Assembly (NCBI GenBank): GCA_965267245.1
Contig: OZ253939.1
Span: 1,922,001 to 1,986,000, forward strand
Length of the DNA stretch: 64,000 nucleotides
Direction: 5' to 3'
From: JANSWY01 sp965267245
Lineage (GTDB): Bacteria > Bacteroidota > Bacteroidia > Cytophagales > Cyclobacteriaceae
Made by a program: the position numbers and the translations under genes. Under the pieces are notes generated by a model. The model was not told the DNA's origin. It made no database searches and saw only the letters and a program-made list of their open reading frames with translations. Shown one piece after another: positions 44,161 through 53,786 of this stretch (the stretch's first letter is position 1; every line of letters starts with the position of its first letter).

Positions 44161-44712
44161 ATGGTTGAAACAGAATTATTGGATAGGTTATATGCAGCCT
44201 TCAAAAAAGGTGACAAAAAAGCATATGAGGAACTTTTTCATGTGTTCTACAAACCATTAGTGAAATATTCCTTCCAGTATTTACAAATGCTACAGGTAGC
44301 AGAGGAAATTGTTCAGGATGTGTTCATTTCCTTATGGCAAAGGAAAGAGTCAGTTGTGATACAAACCTCAATCAAGTCTTACTTGTTTCGTGCAGTTAAG
44401 AACAGAACAATTAATTATATAAAACTTCAATTACCAAAAGACCAAGTCAAGACCGATCTGGTGGATCAGGTTTCAACTTACCAGCCGGAAGATCTTGATA
44501 ATTCTGCAAATACACTACACCAAATGATCTCCAGTGGAATAAGTGAATTACCTCCAAAATGCAGAACTATTTTTCTATTGAGTAGAAATGAAGGGTTAAC
44601 CCATAAAGAAATAGCGGAAGAATTGAATATATCCACCAAAACAGTAGAGAATCAAATAACAATTGCGATTAAGAGATTGAAAGAAAAATTGGCACCAGTT
44701 ATGAAAAAATAG
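44161..44712 (+). CDS. FecI-like ECF sigma factor
   Basis: A 183-residue ECF sigma with region 2 (AEEIVQDVFISLWQRKESVVIQTSIKSYLFRAVKNRTINYIK in helices) and region 4 (GLTHKEIAEELNISTKTVENQITIAIKRLKEKL). The LFRAVKNRTINYIK and STKTVENQI patterns are typical of the Bacteroidota FecI type. It is followed by fecR, a TonB receptor and DUF4249, a surface-signalling transport locus. Confidence 0.9.
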   Translation: MVETELLDRLYAAFKKGDKKAYEELFHVFYKPLVKYSFQYLQMLQVAEEIVQDVFISLWQRKESVVIQTSIKSYLFRAVKNRTINYIKLQLPKDQVKTDLVDQVSTYQPEDLDNSANTLHQMISSGISELPPKCRTIFLLSRNEGLTHKEIAEELNISTKTVENQITIAIKRLKEKLAPVMKK

Positions 44713-44753
44713 TTAGTTTTAAAGTTATCCCTAAAAGTTTTTTTCGCAAGACC

Positions 44754-44793
44754 TTAGGGGATTTGTCGACAAAGCTTGACTTAATATTATAAA
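44754..44793 (+). promoter_or_regulatory. Tripartite promoter-like motif before fecR
   Basis: TTAGGGGAT, 13 bases, TTGACTT, 4 bases, TTATAAA, preceded by a T7 run. The same three blocks with the same 13-base spacing recur at 49223-49260. I infer an ECF-sigma-dependent promoter, probably used by the sigma factor encoded just upstream. Confidence 0.5.
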
Positions 44794-44812
44794 CCACCCT
44801 TTAGGAACTAGA

Positions 44813-45685
44813 ATGAACAATATTGATCAAAGGCAACTTCTAAAAAACATTGAAACATACCTGGAAAATGGGAACCAGGATGGAGATTTGGTCAATAATT
44901 TCTTTAGAGAACCTTATGATCTTCAGGTTGATGCTGAGCAAGCCTGGAAAAACATAGAACCTTCAATTCAGGCATCCACAAGAAAGCTAATCCCAATGGT
45001 TTACAGGATCGCTGCATCTGTGGCAATTTTGCTAATGGTAGGGATCTCATTCATATGGCTTCAATCTGATCGAACAACCACCTTCTTTACAGAGAATAAT
45101 ACCAGAGTAGTAAATTTAGCAGATGGTTCAATTATAACACTCAATGAAAATTCTTCCGTTACCGTGGGTGACCTGACAGGAAAACAAAGAAACCTAACAC
45201 TAACAGGAGAAGCATATCTTGAAGTAGAACCGGGAAATCCTTTTCAGGTTATGACTCCTACCGGAACAATTACTGTGTTGGGAACCTCATTTAATGTGAA
45301 TGCGCAGGACAATGAAACAGTTGTTTATGTAAACTCGGGAAAGGTAAAACTTGAACATAACAATCAATCAATATTGCTAGCAACAGGAGATCTGGGCACT
45401 TCTAATACCAGAACTGTTATTAAATCTTCAGGGAGCAGCAACATTTTGGCCTGGAAATCAGGAGAACTTGTTTTTGAAAAGCAACCGTTATCAACCGTAC
45501 TGAAAGAGCTCTCAAATTACTACAATATTCAATTAACCAGCAATGACAAACTTGGTAAATGCCTGATAACCATCAAGTTTGACAACCTTACAATTGACGA
45601 ATGTCTCTTACAGCTTGGTAAAATTCTTGATTTTGAGACATCTCATACAAAGAACCAAATTGTTCTTTCCGGGCGAGGTTGTTGA
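44813..45685 (+). CDS. FecR-family anti-sigma/transducer
   Basis: A 290-residue inner-membrane protein: cytosolic N-terminus of about 60 residues, a transmembrane helix (residues about 66-83, IAASVAILLMVGISFIWL), the FecR domain (NTRVVNLADGSIITLNENSSV, GTSFNVNA) and the C-terminal STN-like domain (LKELSNYYNIQLTSND). It transfers the signal from the TonB receptor's periplasmic domain to the sigma factor. A 100-base gap with the motif at 44754 separates it from the sigma gene, so it has its own promoter. Confidence 0.9.
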   Translation: MNNIDQRQLLKNIETYLENGNQDGDLVNNFFREPYDLQVDAEQAWKNIEPSIQASTRKLIPMVYRIAASVAILLMVGISFIWLQSDRTTTFFTENNTRVVNLADGSIITLNENSSVTVGDLTGKQRNLTLTGEAYLEVEPGNPFQVMTPTGTITVLGTSFNVNAQDNETVVYVNSGKVKLEHNNQSILLATGDLGTSNTRTVIKSSGSSNILAWKSGELVFEKQPLSTVLKELSNYYNIQLTSNDKLGKCLITIKFDNLTIDECLLQLGKILDFETSHTKNQIVLSGRGC

Positions 45686-45762
45686 TTTCTTTCAAATTTT
45701 AATGTTTCTAGGTAATCATTCGTGACTAACTTGCGTTAATAGTGACAGAATAGATTGCTTAA

Positions 45763-48372
45763 TTGAATATCACCAGACTCCTAACGCTTACTTTAATTCT
45801 AACCTCAATTAATTGTTACTCTCAAGTAACGAATGGGATTACATTCTCAAAAAAATCCAATACCGTAAAAGAAATTATTGAAAAGATTAAGCTCGAAGGG
45901 TACAATATCGCTTACAATGATGATATTATACCATTCAGCAGGAAGGTTGTCATCTCTAAAAATCGTTTATCAATTTCTGCAGCACTTGATGCACTTTGTG
46001 GTGATGACCTGACATATGAGATTCAAGGAACGAGTATATATCTCAATAAACAACCCCCACCAACACAATTTACTATTAGTGGAACAGTAAGAAACGCTGA
46101 AAATGGAGAGACACTTATTGGAGCCCACGTCTCTTTGCAAAATAACCAAAAAGGTGTTGTTACAAACAGTTATGGTTTCTTTTCACTCACACTTTCAAAA
46201 GGAATTTACATACTGCGAATAAGTTACACAGGATTTCATATCACAACAGATACGATTGATTTATCCTCCAACACGAACCTGAAAGCATTTCTCACACCAA
46301 ATATTTCCAGGTTACCTGAGGTAGTTGTAATTGGCAAGGAGCCTATGGAAAATCTCACATCACCTCTTTCAGGGAAGTTAACACTCAATCCCAAAGTAGA
46401 AGGTGAAATACCCTATTTCCTGGGTGAGGTAGATGTCCTTCAGGAATCGCTACTTTTCCCTGGTATAACTAACCTAGGGGAGGATTCAAACGGGATTAAT
46501 GTAAGAGGAGGGTCAGCTGATCAAAACCTAATTCTTTTGGATGAGGCTACAATTTATAACAGTAGTCATTTTTACGGTCTGGTCTCTGTCTTCAATCCCG
46601 AATCTGTAAATGATGTAGAGATTATGAAAGGAAGCATCCCTGCTCGATATGGCGGACGAAATTCTTCTGTCATCAATATAAGGCAGAGGGAAGGCAATTA
46701 TCAAAACTTTCAATTATCCGGAGGTATTGGATTAGTAGCTGCACGAATCACAGGTGAAGGCCCAATCAATGATGGTAAAGGGTCATTTCTAATTGCAGGG
46801 CGCAGATCTATCCTTAACCTGGCATTACGTAACATTGACTTTGAAAACCTGGGAAGAAATCGGGCAAATTTTGAGGACCTCAATTTTAAAATCAACTATG
46901 CTGTCAATTCAAAAAACAGGTTATTCCTATCAGGTTATTACGGAAATGACCGTAATGAAACAGGTCTGGAAACATTTAGAAGATGGGGTAATCGCACCTT
47001 GACTTTTAGATGGAATAGAATTATCAGCGACAAGCTTTTCTCCAACTATTCTGCGATTGTAAGTCAATACTCGTACAGGGTTACAGATCTGAGAGAAGTA
47101 GGAAGTTTTATTGGAAACTCCCAAATCATCAACTACAGTTTGAAAGCAGACTTTACACATTTCACTAGCCTCAGGCATAAAACAGACTTTGGGGGTGGAA
47201 TAAATTTGCAACGTTTGAATCCGGGAGATCGTCAGCCATTACCTTCAAGCGGGTCCACAAACCCGGTCAGTCTGGATACGGAACATGGCCTATCACCATA
47301 CCTTTACGCAGAACATGAAGTCGATCTAAACAAAGTTAAGCTTACTCTTGGGTTACGAGGAGCATACTTAATGAATCTTGGGAAGGGGGAAGTCTATCAA
47401 TACGGTGGTGAACTCAAATCCAGAGACAACATAACCGACACCACTCATTATGAAAGTATGGAAATCATCAACACACACTTTGGTTTAGAACCTCGGGTGT
47501 CTCTTAATTTTAAACTTAATGAAACAAGCACAATTAAGGCTTCCTATATAAGTACAGTACAATATTTGCACCTGATTTCAAATACTTTATCTCCATCCCC
47601 AACAGACATCTGGAAACTTAGTGATACACATATCAACCCAACAAGGAGCAATCAGTACAGCTTAGGGCTTTATAAAAATTTCAACCAGAACAAAATAGAA
47701 TCCAGCATTGAAGGCTATTACCGTAAACTGAAAAATGTAATTGAATTCAAACCAAATGCTGACTTAGAGCTCAATGAGGTAATCGAAACTGAAATTCTTG
47801 ATGCGGATGGTAGGACATACGGACTGGAATTCCTTCTCCGAAAGAAGACAGGTAAATTCAATGGATGGGTATCATACAGTATAAGCCGATCGGAGAGGCG
47901 GATTAATTCGCCGGTAGAGGAATTGAATATCAACGATGGAAAGTACTTCCCATCAAATTTTGATCAGACTCACCAGTTTTCCACCACTGGAATCTTCGAA
48001 ATTACAAGACGATTAAGTGCATCGGCGAATTTTATCTTTGCCACTGGGAAACCAATTACACTTCCCTCTGATGTATATGAATTTAATGGGATTGTTGTTC
48101 CCCACTTCACAGAACGAAATCAAGACAGACTTCCGGATTATCACAGGTTGGATATTTCAGTAAAACTAATGGGAAGGAGAACAAAAAAGGATGGTAGTCC
48201 TAAAAGATTGGTCGATTACTGGACATTCTCTGTTTATAATTTGTATTCAAGAAGTAATGCGTTTTCGTACGTTTATCGAGAATCAGAATCAGACCCGACC
48301 GTCACGGAAATCATTCCCTACAGTATTTTACCATCAGCTATTCCAGCCATAACGTATAATTTCAGATGGTAA
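45763..48372 (+). CDS. TonB-dependent receptor with N-terminal STN signalling domain
   Basis: An 869-residue outer-membrane receptor with a signal peptide (SINCYSQ), an STN domain (NTVKEIIEKIKLEGYNIAYN), a CarboxypepD_reg sandwich (FTISGTVRNAENGETLIGAHV), the plug (NVRGGSADQNLILLDEA, VSVFNPESVNDVEIMKG) and a 22-strand-type barrel ending in ITYNFRW. The STN domain is what contacts FecR, so this receptor both imports a ligand and signals. TTG is the only suitable start. It overlaps the DUF4249 gene by seven bases. The substrate is unknown. Confidence 0.9.
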   Translation: MNITRLLTLTLILTSINCYSQVTNGITFSKKSNTVKEIIEKIKLEGYNIAYNDDIIPFSRKVVISKNRLSISAALDALCGDDLTYEIQGTSIYLNKQPPPTQFTISGTVRNAENGETLIGAHVSLQNNQKGVVTNSYGFFSLTLSKGIYILRISYTGFHITTDTIDLSSNTNLKAFLTPNISRLPEVVVIGKEPMENLTSPLSGKLTLNPKVEGEIPYFLGEVDVLQESLLFPGITNLGEDSNGINVRGGSADQNLILLDEATIYNSSHFYGLVSVFNPESVNDVEIMKGSIPARYGGRNSSVINIRQREGNYQNFQLSGGIGLVAARITGEGPINDGKGSFLIAGRRSILNLALRNIDFENLGRNRANFEDLNFKINYAVNSKNRLFLSGYYGNDRNETGLETFRRWGNRTLTFRWNRIISDKLFSNYSAIVSQYSYRVTDLREVGSFIGNSQIINYSLKADFTHFTSLRHKTDFGGGINLQRLNPGDRQPLPSSGSTNPVSLDTEHGLSPYLYAEHEVDLNKVKLTLGLRGAYLMNLGKGEVYQYGGELKSRDNITDTTHYESMEIINTHFGLEPRVSLNFKLNETSTIKASYISTVQYLHLISNTLSPSPTDIWKLSDTHINPTRSNQYSLGLYKNFNQNKIESSIEGYYRKLKNVIEFKPNADLELNEVIETEILDADGRTYGLEFLLRKKTGKFNGWVSYSISRSERRINSPVEELNINDGKYFPSNFDQTHQFSTTGIFEITRRLSASANFIFATGKPITLPSDVYEFNGIVVPHFTERNQDRLPDYHRLDISVKLMGRRTKKDGSPKRLVDYWTFSVYNLYSRSNAFSYVYRESESDPTVTEIIPYSILPSAIPAITYNFRW

Positions 48373-49199
48373 TCCGATTTTTAATGATATCGACGATTCT
48401 GATAATTGGTTGTGACAGTCTCCAGGACATTGAATTACCACAGAGCCAAAATCTGATTGTGGTTGAAGGAATGCTAACTGATCAAAGTGGACCTCATTTG
48501 GTGTCTATATCGCGTTCTGTAAGTTTTAATGAAGGTAACACCGGAAACCCCATCATAAACGCCAATGTTCAAATAGTAGGCAGCAATGGAAACATGATTG
48601 AACTTTTTGAACTTCAAGAGGGTAAGTATTATACTCATGATACAGTTCGGGGGAAAGTAAATGAATTTTACCAACTCCGGTTTTCGCTTGAAGATGGAAC
48701 TCAATACATTTCTTCATTTGAACAGTTGAAGCCAGTACCTGTTCTAGATAGTCTGATTTTTGAAACTGATGGGCCAGTTCTTTTTGAAGGACAAAATCAA
48801 ATGCAAGAGTACTTTCCTATAGTATTTGCCACAGAACCCGCAACAAATGCCGACTATTACAGATGGAAGATTTACCGAAATGGTGAATTATTTAATGAAC
48901 CAGAGGACTTCCTGCTACTCACAGATCGCTTTATTAATGGAAACGAATTCAGAAATGAATTGAAGGACTATACATTTTTTGAATCAGATACTGCTACTGT
49001 AGAGTTACAATCACTTACAGCTGAAGCATATGAATACTTTAGGTTGTTTGTAAGGCAGACCACTGACCTTGGAACACCCGCTGGTACAGCGCCGATCATT
49101 CTAAGAGGTAATATCCAGAATTCAAACGATAATGATGAAGTTGTTCTTGGTTATTTCAATACTTCTTCTGTTTCTGCAATCACAGGAGTAATTAATTAA
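48366..49199 (+). CDS. DUF4249 lipoprotein
   Basis: A 277-residue lipoprotein (lipobox ILIIGC, C16) with the DUF4249 opening (QNLIVVEGMLTDQSGPHLVSISRS) and beta-sandwich pattern. These lipoproteins are almost always encoded next to TonB receptors like the one upstream and probably act as their surface-exposed partner. Function is inferred from context. Confidence 0.8.
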   Translation: MVIRFLMISTILIIGCDSLQDIELPQSQNLIVVEGMLTDQSGPHLVSISRSVSFNEGNTGNPIINANVQIVGSNGNMIELFELQEGKYYTHDTVRGKVNEFYQLRFSLEDGTQYISSFEQLKPVPVLDSLIFETDGPVLFEGQNQMQEYFPIVFATEPATNADYYRWKIYRNGELFNEPEDFLLLTDRFINGNEFRNELKDYTFFESDTATVELQSLTAEAYEYFRLFVRQTTDLGTPAGTAPIILRGNIQNSNDNDEVVLGYFNTSSVSAITGVIN

Positions 49200-49222
49200 T
49201 TTTTAAAAAATCTTGAACTTTT

Positions 49223-49260
49223 TTAGGGGATATCCTACTAAACATTGACTTCATTATAAA
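49223..49260 (+). promoter_or_regulatory. Second copy of the tripartite promoter-like motif
   Basis: TTAGGGGAT, 13 bases, TTGACTT, 2 bases, TTATAAA, preceded by TTTTT. It is 64 bases upstream of the 58-residue ORF and shares 23 defined bases with the site before fecR. Confidence 0.5.
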
Positions 49261-49323
49261 TCAGGTCAGTATACCGTGTTCTTACGGTCTATTGCCTACG
49301 GTCAAAACTAAAATAATAACGGT

Positions 49324-49500
49324 ATGGGGTATCTAGTGAAAAATAAAATATCAAAAGGATTATCCAGCTTGGTGAAGAAAAAGAATATCAATCACTTTTC
49401 GAAAGCCAATGACAATTTCATCACTAATGAAAAATCAAGAGATAATTACTTAAAACAATTTAACCAAGCTCTTGTAGTTGAACTATCTGAGCACTTATAG
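49324..49500 (+). CDS. Small basic protein (58 aa) downstream of the ECF-type motif
   Basis: A 58-residue protein beginning MGYLVKNKISKGLSSLVKKK and ending ALVVELSEHL, positively charged in the first half, with no signal peptide. It sits between a promoter-like motif shared with fecR and a terminator, so it is probably a real transcript of the ECF regulon. I do not recognise the family. Confidence 0.5.
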   Translation: MGYLVKNKISKGLSSLVKKKNINHFSKANDNFITNEKSRDNYLKQFNQALVVELSEHL

Positions 49501-49527
49501 AAACTAAAAGTAAAAGTTAAACAGGTG

Positions 49528-49555
49528 AGCTACCTCAATTGAGGTAGCTTTTTTT
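49528..49555 (+). terminator. Terminator after the 58-aa ORF
   Basis: AGCTACCTCAA / TTGAGGTAGCT is a perfect 22-base palindrome (49528-49549) followed by seven T. It is 27 bases after the stop. Confidence 0.85.
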
Positions 49556-49581
49556 ATATTAGACAAAATCAAGCCTGTTGA

Positions 49582-50355
49582 ATGACTGAAAAACTTAAAT
49601 GCCGTAATTGCGGAACAATCTACAAAGGAAACTTCTGTTCAAACTGTGGTCAAAATGCTGATGTTCAGAGATTTACATTAAAGTACCTCCTAAAAGAATC
49701 AGCATTTTCGTCATTAGATATTGAAAAAGGCTTTTTTTCGACTATTAGGACTCTCACTACCCATCCTGGCTCGGCTATACGAAATTATCTTAATGGTAAA
49801 CGACTTAGTCTGGCATTGCCCATCAGATATTTGATCATCATAGGAGCTATTGCCACATTCTTATCAATTCGCTACAAAGTCTTTAAAGATTATGCTGATG
49901 ACAATCCCTGGTTAGAACAAGCATTGAATATAGATCACGGATTTTTAGTGTATGCAGCTGAATTTACTACCGTTGTAAATATTTTGGCGATTCCAGTTTT
50001 TGCGCTCTTTTCTTATCTCTATTTCAAACCTACCGGCTTCAACTACGCCGAAAATTTCATTCTAAACACGTACATCACTGCTCACCAGCTATTCTTTCTG
50101 ATTCTCTTTTTTCCAATAATTGAAATTTTCCTTCCTTATAAAAACCAACTGTTAACAGTTTACACCATCATTACAGCCATATACAATGTATGGGTGTACA
50201 TTCAATTTTATAAGATCAAGATAGCCCTGGGATTATTATTGACAGTTTTGGTGTTTATATGTGCCTATATCAGTCAGGCCTTACTTAATTATGGCACATG
50301 GTTATTGCTTGACTATTTCGAAATTATTGATTTTATCAAGAAACTAGACTTGTAG
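49582..50355 (+). CDS. DUF3667 protein: zinc ribbon plus membrane helices
   Basis: A 257-residue protein with an N-terminal zinc ribbon (CRNCGTIYKGNFCSNCGQ), the PGSAIRNYLNGKR motif that follows it in DUF3667, and five to six transmembrane helices. The function is unknown. It is cytosolic at the N-terminus by topology prediction. Confidence 0.8.
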   Translation: MTEKLKCRNCGTIYKGNFCSNCGQNADVQRFTLKYLLKESAFSSLDIEKGFFSTIRTLTTHPGSAIRNYLNGKRLSLALPIRYLIIIGAIATFLSIRYKVFKDYADDNPWLEQALNIDHGFLVYAAEFTTVVNILAIPVFALFSYLYFKPTGFNYAENFILNTYITAHQLFFLILFFPIIEIFLPYKNQLLTVYTIITAIYNVWVYIQFYKIKIALGLLLTVLVFICAYISQALLNYGTWLLLDYFEIIDFIKKLDL

Positions 50356-50362
50356 GGATTTG

Positions 50363-51400
50363 TCATAGAAAGGTAGACTCGTCCAATTTAAGCCAGTCAA
50401 GTGTTGACTTATAAAATATATTATCAATATCGTCTTGTGACAATCCCATTTCCAACATGAATTTACCAATTTCCAAATCCCCAAGAGGGAAAGGGTAGTC
50501 TGTACCCATTGTAATTTTTTCGGTTCCTATCATGTCTTTCACATAGTTCAAATAAACTTCATCATGCGTAATACTATCCACCCAGAACTTCTTCAGATAA
50601 TTCCTGGGATTCACATTGTTATGGACTGCTACAAGATCCGGACGGCAACTAAAACCATGTTCAATTCTGCCAATGGTAGCTAAAAATGACCCTCCTGCAT
50701 GAGCAAAACAAACACGCAAATTAGGATATCGTTCAAAAACGCCTCCAAAAATCATTGAACAAATAGCTCTGGTGGTCTCTGCGGGCATACCTACTAACCA
50801 AGGCAACCAGTATTGCTCCATAAGCTCCTTACCCATCATTTCCCAGGGATGAACCAATATGGCCATACCCAATGACTCACACGCCTCAAAAAACTCAAAG
50901 AAACGTGGCTTACTTAAATTTTGCTTGTTGATGTTAGAACCTATTTGTACACCAGGGAAACCAAGTTCCTTACATCTCTCAAGTTCCTTTATGGCCAAGT
51001 CAATATCCTGCATTGGCACAGTTCCCAGCCCAACATAATTCTTTGGGTATTTCTGAACAATTTCAGCTATGTGATCATTTAGAAACTCAGAAATAGCCAA
51101 CCCGTCATCAGGTTTAGCCCAGTAGCTGAAAAGAACCGGAATAGTACATATGACCTGAACTTGTGTATCAAACTTTGCATATTCTTCAATCCTAAGCTCA
51201 GGGTCCCAACAATTTTGAAGAATTTCTCTAAAAAAGAAATCCCCCTTCATCATTCTGGCTGCTCCCTCACGGTGATGAAGTAAGCTGATGAATCCATCAT
51301 AACCAAATTTCTCTGAAAAATTAGGTAGATGTTCCGGGATGATATGCGTATGCATATCAATCCTTAATTTGGGTTTGGGTTGTTGCATGCTTTTGGACAC
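50363..51400 (-). CDS. ACMSD-like amidohydrolase
   Basis: A 345-residue metal-dependent decarboxylase of the amidohydrolase superfamily. H17 and H19 (RIDMHTHIIP), VHPWEMMG, CFAHAGG and GTDYPFPLG match 2-amino-3-carboxymuconate-6-semialdehyde decarboxylase, a branch enzyme of tryptophan (kynurenine) catabolism. No other kynurenine genes are in this window, so a related substrate is possible. Confidence 0.8.
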   Translation of the reverse strand: MSKSMQQPKPKLRIDMHTHIIPEHLPNFSEKFGYDGFISLLHHREGAARMMKGDFFFREILQNCWDPELRIEEYAKFDTQVQVICTIPVLFSYWAKPDDGLAISEFLNDHIAEIVQKYPKNYVGLGTVPMQDIDLAIKELERCKELGFPGVQIGSNINKQNLSKPRFFEFFEACESLGMAILVHPWEMMGKELMEQYWLPWLVGMPAETTRAICSMIFGGVFERYPNLRVCFAHAGGSFLATIGRIEHGFSCRPDLVAVHNNVNPRNYLKKFWVDSITHDEVYLNYVKDMIGTEKITMGTDYPFPLGDLEIGKFMLEMGLSQDDIDNIFYKSTLDWLKLDESTFL

Positions 51401-51450
51401 AAGTGTCCAGCAAAAATATAATTTTTATAAGGAAGTGAAAGCTAAATTCA

Positions 51451-52671
51451 CTATTTGCAGTATTTATCAAACTTCTTTTGCGCTGGCTCAAAACCCAGAC
51501 GAATCGCTTCTCTCAAATTTTTACATGCTAAATCATATGATTTCTGTTGCAGGTAAATCATTGCACTATTGTACCAAACACGCTCATCATCAGGGATAAA
51601 CGTCAGATATTGTTGATAATAAAAATTTGCCTTCTCAAAATCTTCCAACTTGAAATAGCTATTTCCAATACGATAGAAATTGGCCACAAAATAGCTATCC
51701 ATGTTTAAAGCTTTTTGAAAGTCGGCAATGGCTTCTTCGTGTTGGTCAAGTTTGGAATAAACTAATCCCCGGGAGGAGTAATAATCTGACACTCCCGGTG
51801 CAGTCCATATGGCATCATTGTAATATTTAAGAGCTTGTTTGAATTTTCCCTTGTCAAACAAATCTGCACCTTTCTTTGCTAATGCGTAATGAAAATCATT
51901 GTCATCCAGGAAGGATTGTGGTAATTCATATCCAGGATCAAGTAAGTGCATCTGGTAGGCTGCTGCCTTATCTTCAGGGTTTAAATCAAGCGCCGCTTTG
52001 AATGAGACCTTCGCGCTATCAAGTTCTCCCTGAGCTTTATGGACTGTCCCCTTTGCTGTGAGGTAATCAGAGTTTTGGGGGTAGTTTGAAATTAATTTAT
52101 TGAGTGAACCTAATGCTTTTTCATATTCACCGATATCCCGATAAACGAGTGCTCGTTTATACCTTATGTCATCTTTCATGTTGTTTAGGGAGACAACACC
52201 AGATGTTTCACCTTTATTATCATTGGCACCATACCCCATACTTTGATAGTAAATAGCTTTTGTATCAATCGTACCATTATATCGAAGTATATAATTATAG
52301 TCATCTAAAGCTTGTTCATAATTCTTTTGCCTATAATATATCATCGCTTTTCCCAGGTATGACTCAAGGTGGGCAGAATTCAATTTAGATGCCGTTTCAT
52401 AAGAAGTAAGAGCCTCAATAGTATTCCCCTGTACATCATCTATCAAACCTTTCAAATACCAAAAATCGGCATTGTCCTGATTCAAAAAGATCGCGGAATC
52501 AACATACATCTTTGCCTCCTCTGTTTTGTTCTCCTCATATGAAGTCCTGGCTAACTCATATAACACTTCAGCTTCCTGATGCTGTTGATACTTGTTGTTT
52601 TGTGGAAACACAAAATTTGCATGAAGTATGAATGCGACGAATAGAAAAAAAACATTTCCCTTGAAGGACAT
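51451..52671 (-). CDS. Exported TPR-repeat protein
   Basis: A 406-residue protein with a signal peptide (NFVFPQ-NNKY, residue 24) and about nine TPR units (NADFWYLKGLIDDVQGNTIEALTSYE, EKALGSLNKLISNYPQNSDY, HEEAIADFQKALNMDSYF). It is periplasmic or outer-membrane associated. The gene lies 50 bases upstream of the ACMSD-like gene on the same strand. It is an adaptor by analogy; partners are unknown. Confidence 0.8.
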   Translation of the reverse strand: MSFKGNVFFLFVAFILHANFVFPQNNKYQQHQEAEVLYELARTSYEENKTEEAKMYVDSAIFLNQDNADFWYLKGLIDDVQGNTIEALTSYETASKLNSAHLESYLGKAMIYYRQKNYEQALDDYNYILRYNGTIDTKAIYYQSMGYGANDNKGETSGVVSLNNMKDDIRYKRALVYRDIGEYEKALGSLNKLISNYPQNSDYLTAKGTVHKAQGELDSAKVSFKAALDLNPEDKAAAYQMHLLDPGYELPQSFLDDNDFHYALAKKGADLFDKGKFKQALKYYNDAIWTAPGVSDYYSSRGLVYSKLDQHEEAIADFQKALNMDSYFVANFYRIGNSYFKLEDFEKANFYYQQYLTFIPDDERVWYNSAMIYLQQKSYDLACKNLREAIRLGFEPAQKKFDKYCK

Positions 52672-52721
52672 AATTGCATATTAATCAATAACCCATTTAT
52701 ACGAAAGAAATGAATGGGTTG

Positions 52722-53756
52722 TTATTTGAACTCCTCAGGCACATTTAAGGCGATCATTTCACCATTTGACTCTTTTTTCAAGAGTCGTTGCAAGTTATCC
52801 AAATCCATAATTTCTGTTCGAAGTAGGGTACTCACTACACCTATTGCGACCTCACCTTTGACAACAGCTGGTTCTATCAAACCAATTGCATTCGAATAGT
52901 TTACTCCTAGAATTTTTGTGATAATTGGGCCAATGTATCCCTGAAGCTGACTCAATTTGTCGTTACGCAATATCTGTGCAATGAGATGTTTGGTCAATTG
53001 TTCACCGGCTTGTGAGTATTTAACCTGACGGTCTGATATTTTCTTTGCTATCCAGTGAGCTTCCCTCATTGATTCTGGAAGTAACATAGTATCTACACCT
53101 AACCACATTGATATAAGATTCCAGAGGTATAAGTAATCTTTAGCCTCTTTATTACTTATTGTTATGCCAAATTGCCTCAGCGCCCTAATTGAAATAAGCG
53201 AAAATGATAGGTTTGTCCCAGCCATGTCCTCCTGATTAACCGGTATACCTGATTTTTCTGGATCCCAATAACCAGATTGATGAATATGATACCTGATAAT
53301 ACTGTGGATGAGTCTGACTTTGGCTATTGCTAAAAACCCTTTATTCTGTGGTAAAAATGCACCTGGAGAACACGTGTCAACTACAAATTGAGCTGTTTCA
53401 AGTAAACGGTTATTCACATCATTTCTCAGGCGATTGCTCTGAACAAGTACTAATGCTCCGCTAGCATGCGCATAACAGTATGGAAGTGCGGATAATCCCA
53501 GCATTACAAATAATTGTCCGGCTCTCTGTTGGAAAAACTCATGAGCACGGTTCACCTTGGCTGAATCAAATTGGATTTTATTATCAAAAAAGTACTGAAA
53601 ATGCTGATTGTTCAGGAGGTCCTCATTTGAATTACATTCCGATATTTCTTTAAATACCTGCTTATAATCCAGTTTTTTCCAGAGTTGATCAATATGGGGA
53701 TCACCCACTTGTCTAAGGCAATCCAGTCTAATATCATTTAATTGATGCAGGTCCAT
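52722..53756 (-). CDS. DUF2236 / MpaB-type oxygenase family protein
   Basis: A 344-residue protein with VRLIHSIIRYHI near residue 147 and NQEDMAGTNLSFS near residue 177, the paired motifs of the ER-bound oxygenase/latex-clearing group (PF09995). The histidines of the first motif coordinate haem in characterised members. The substrate is unknown. There is no signal peptide. Confidence 0.7.
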   Translation of the reverse strand: MDLHQLNDIRLDCLRQVGDPHIDQLWKKLDYKQVFKEISECNSNEDLLNNQHFQYFFDNKIQFDSAKVNRAHEFFQQRAGQLFVMLGLSALPYCYAHASGALVLVQSNRLRNDVNNRLLETAQFVVDTCSPGAFLPQNKGFLAIAKVRLIHSIIRYHIHQSGYWDPEKSGIPVNQEDMAGTNLSFSLISIRALRQFGITISNKEAKDYLYLWNLISMWLGVDTMLLPESMREAHWIAKKISDRQVKYSQAGEQLTKHLIAQILRNDKLSQLQGYIGPIITKILGVNYSNAIGLIEPAVVKGEVAIGVVSTLLRTEIMDLDNLQRLLKKESNGEMIALNVPEEFK

Positions 53757-53786
53757 AATTACTTAACCTACATTCATATACAAGTG

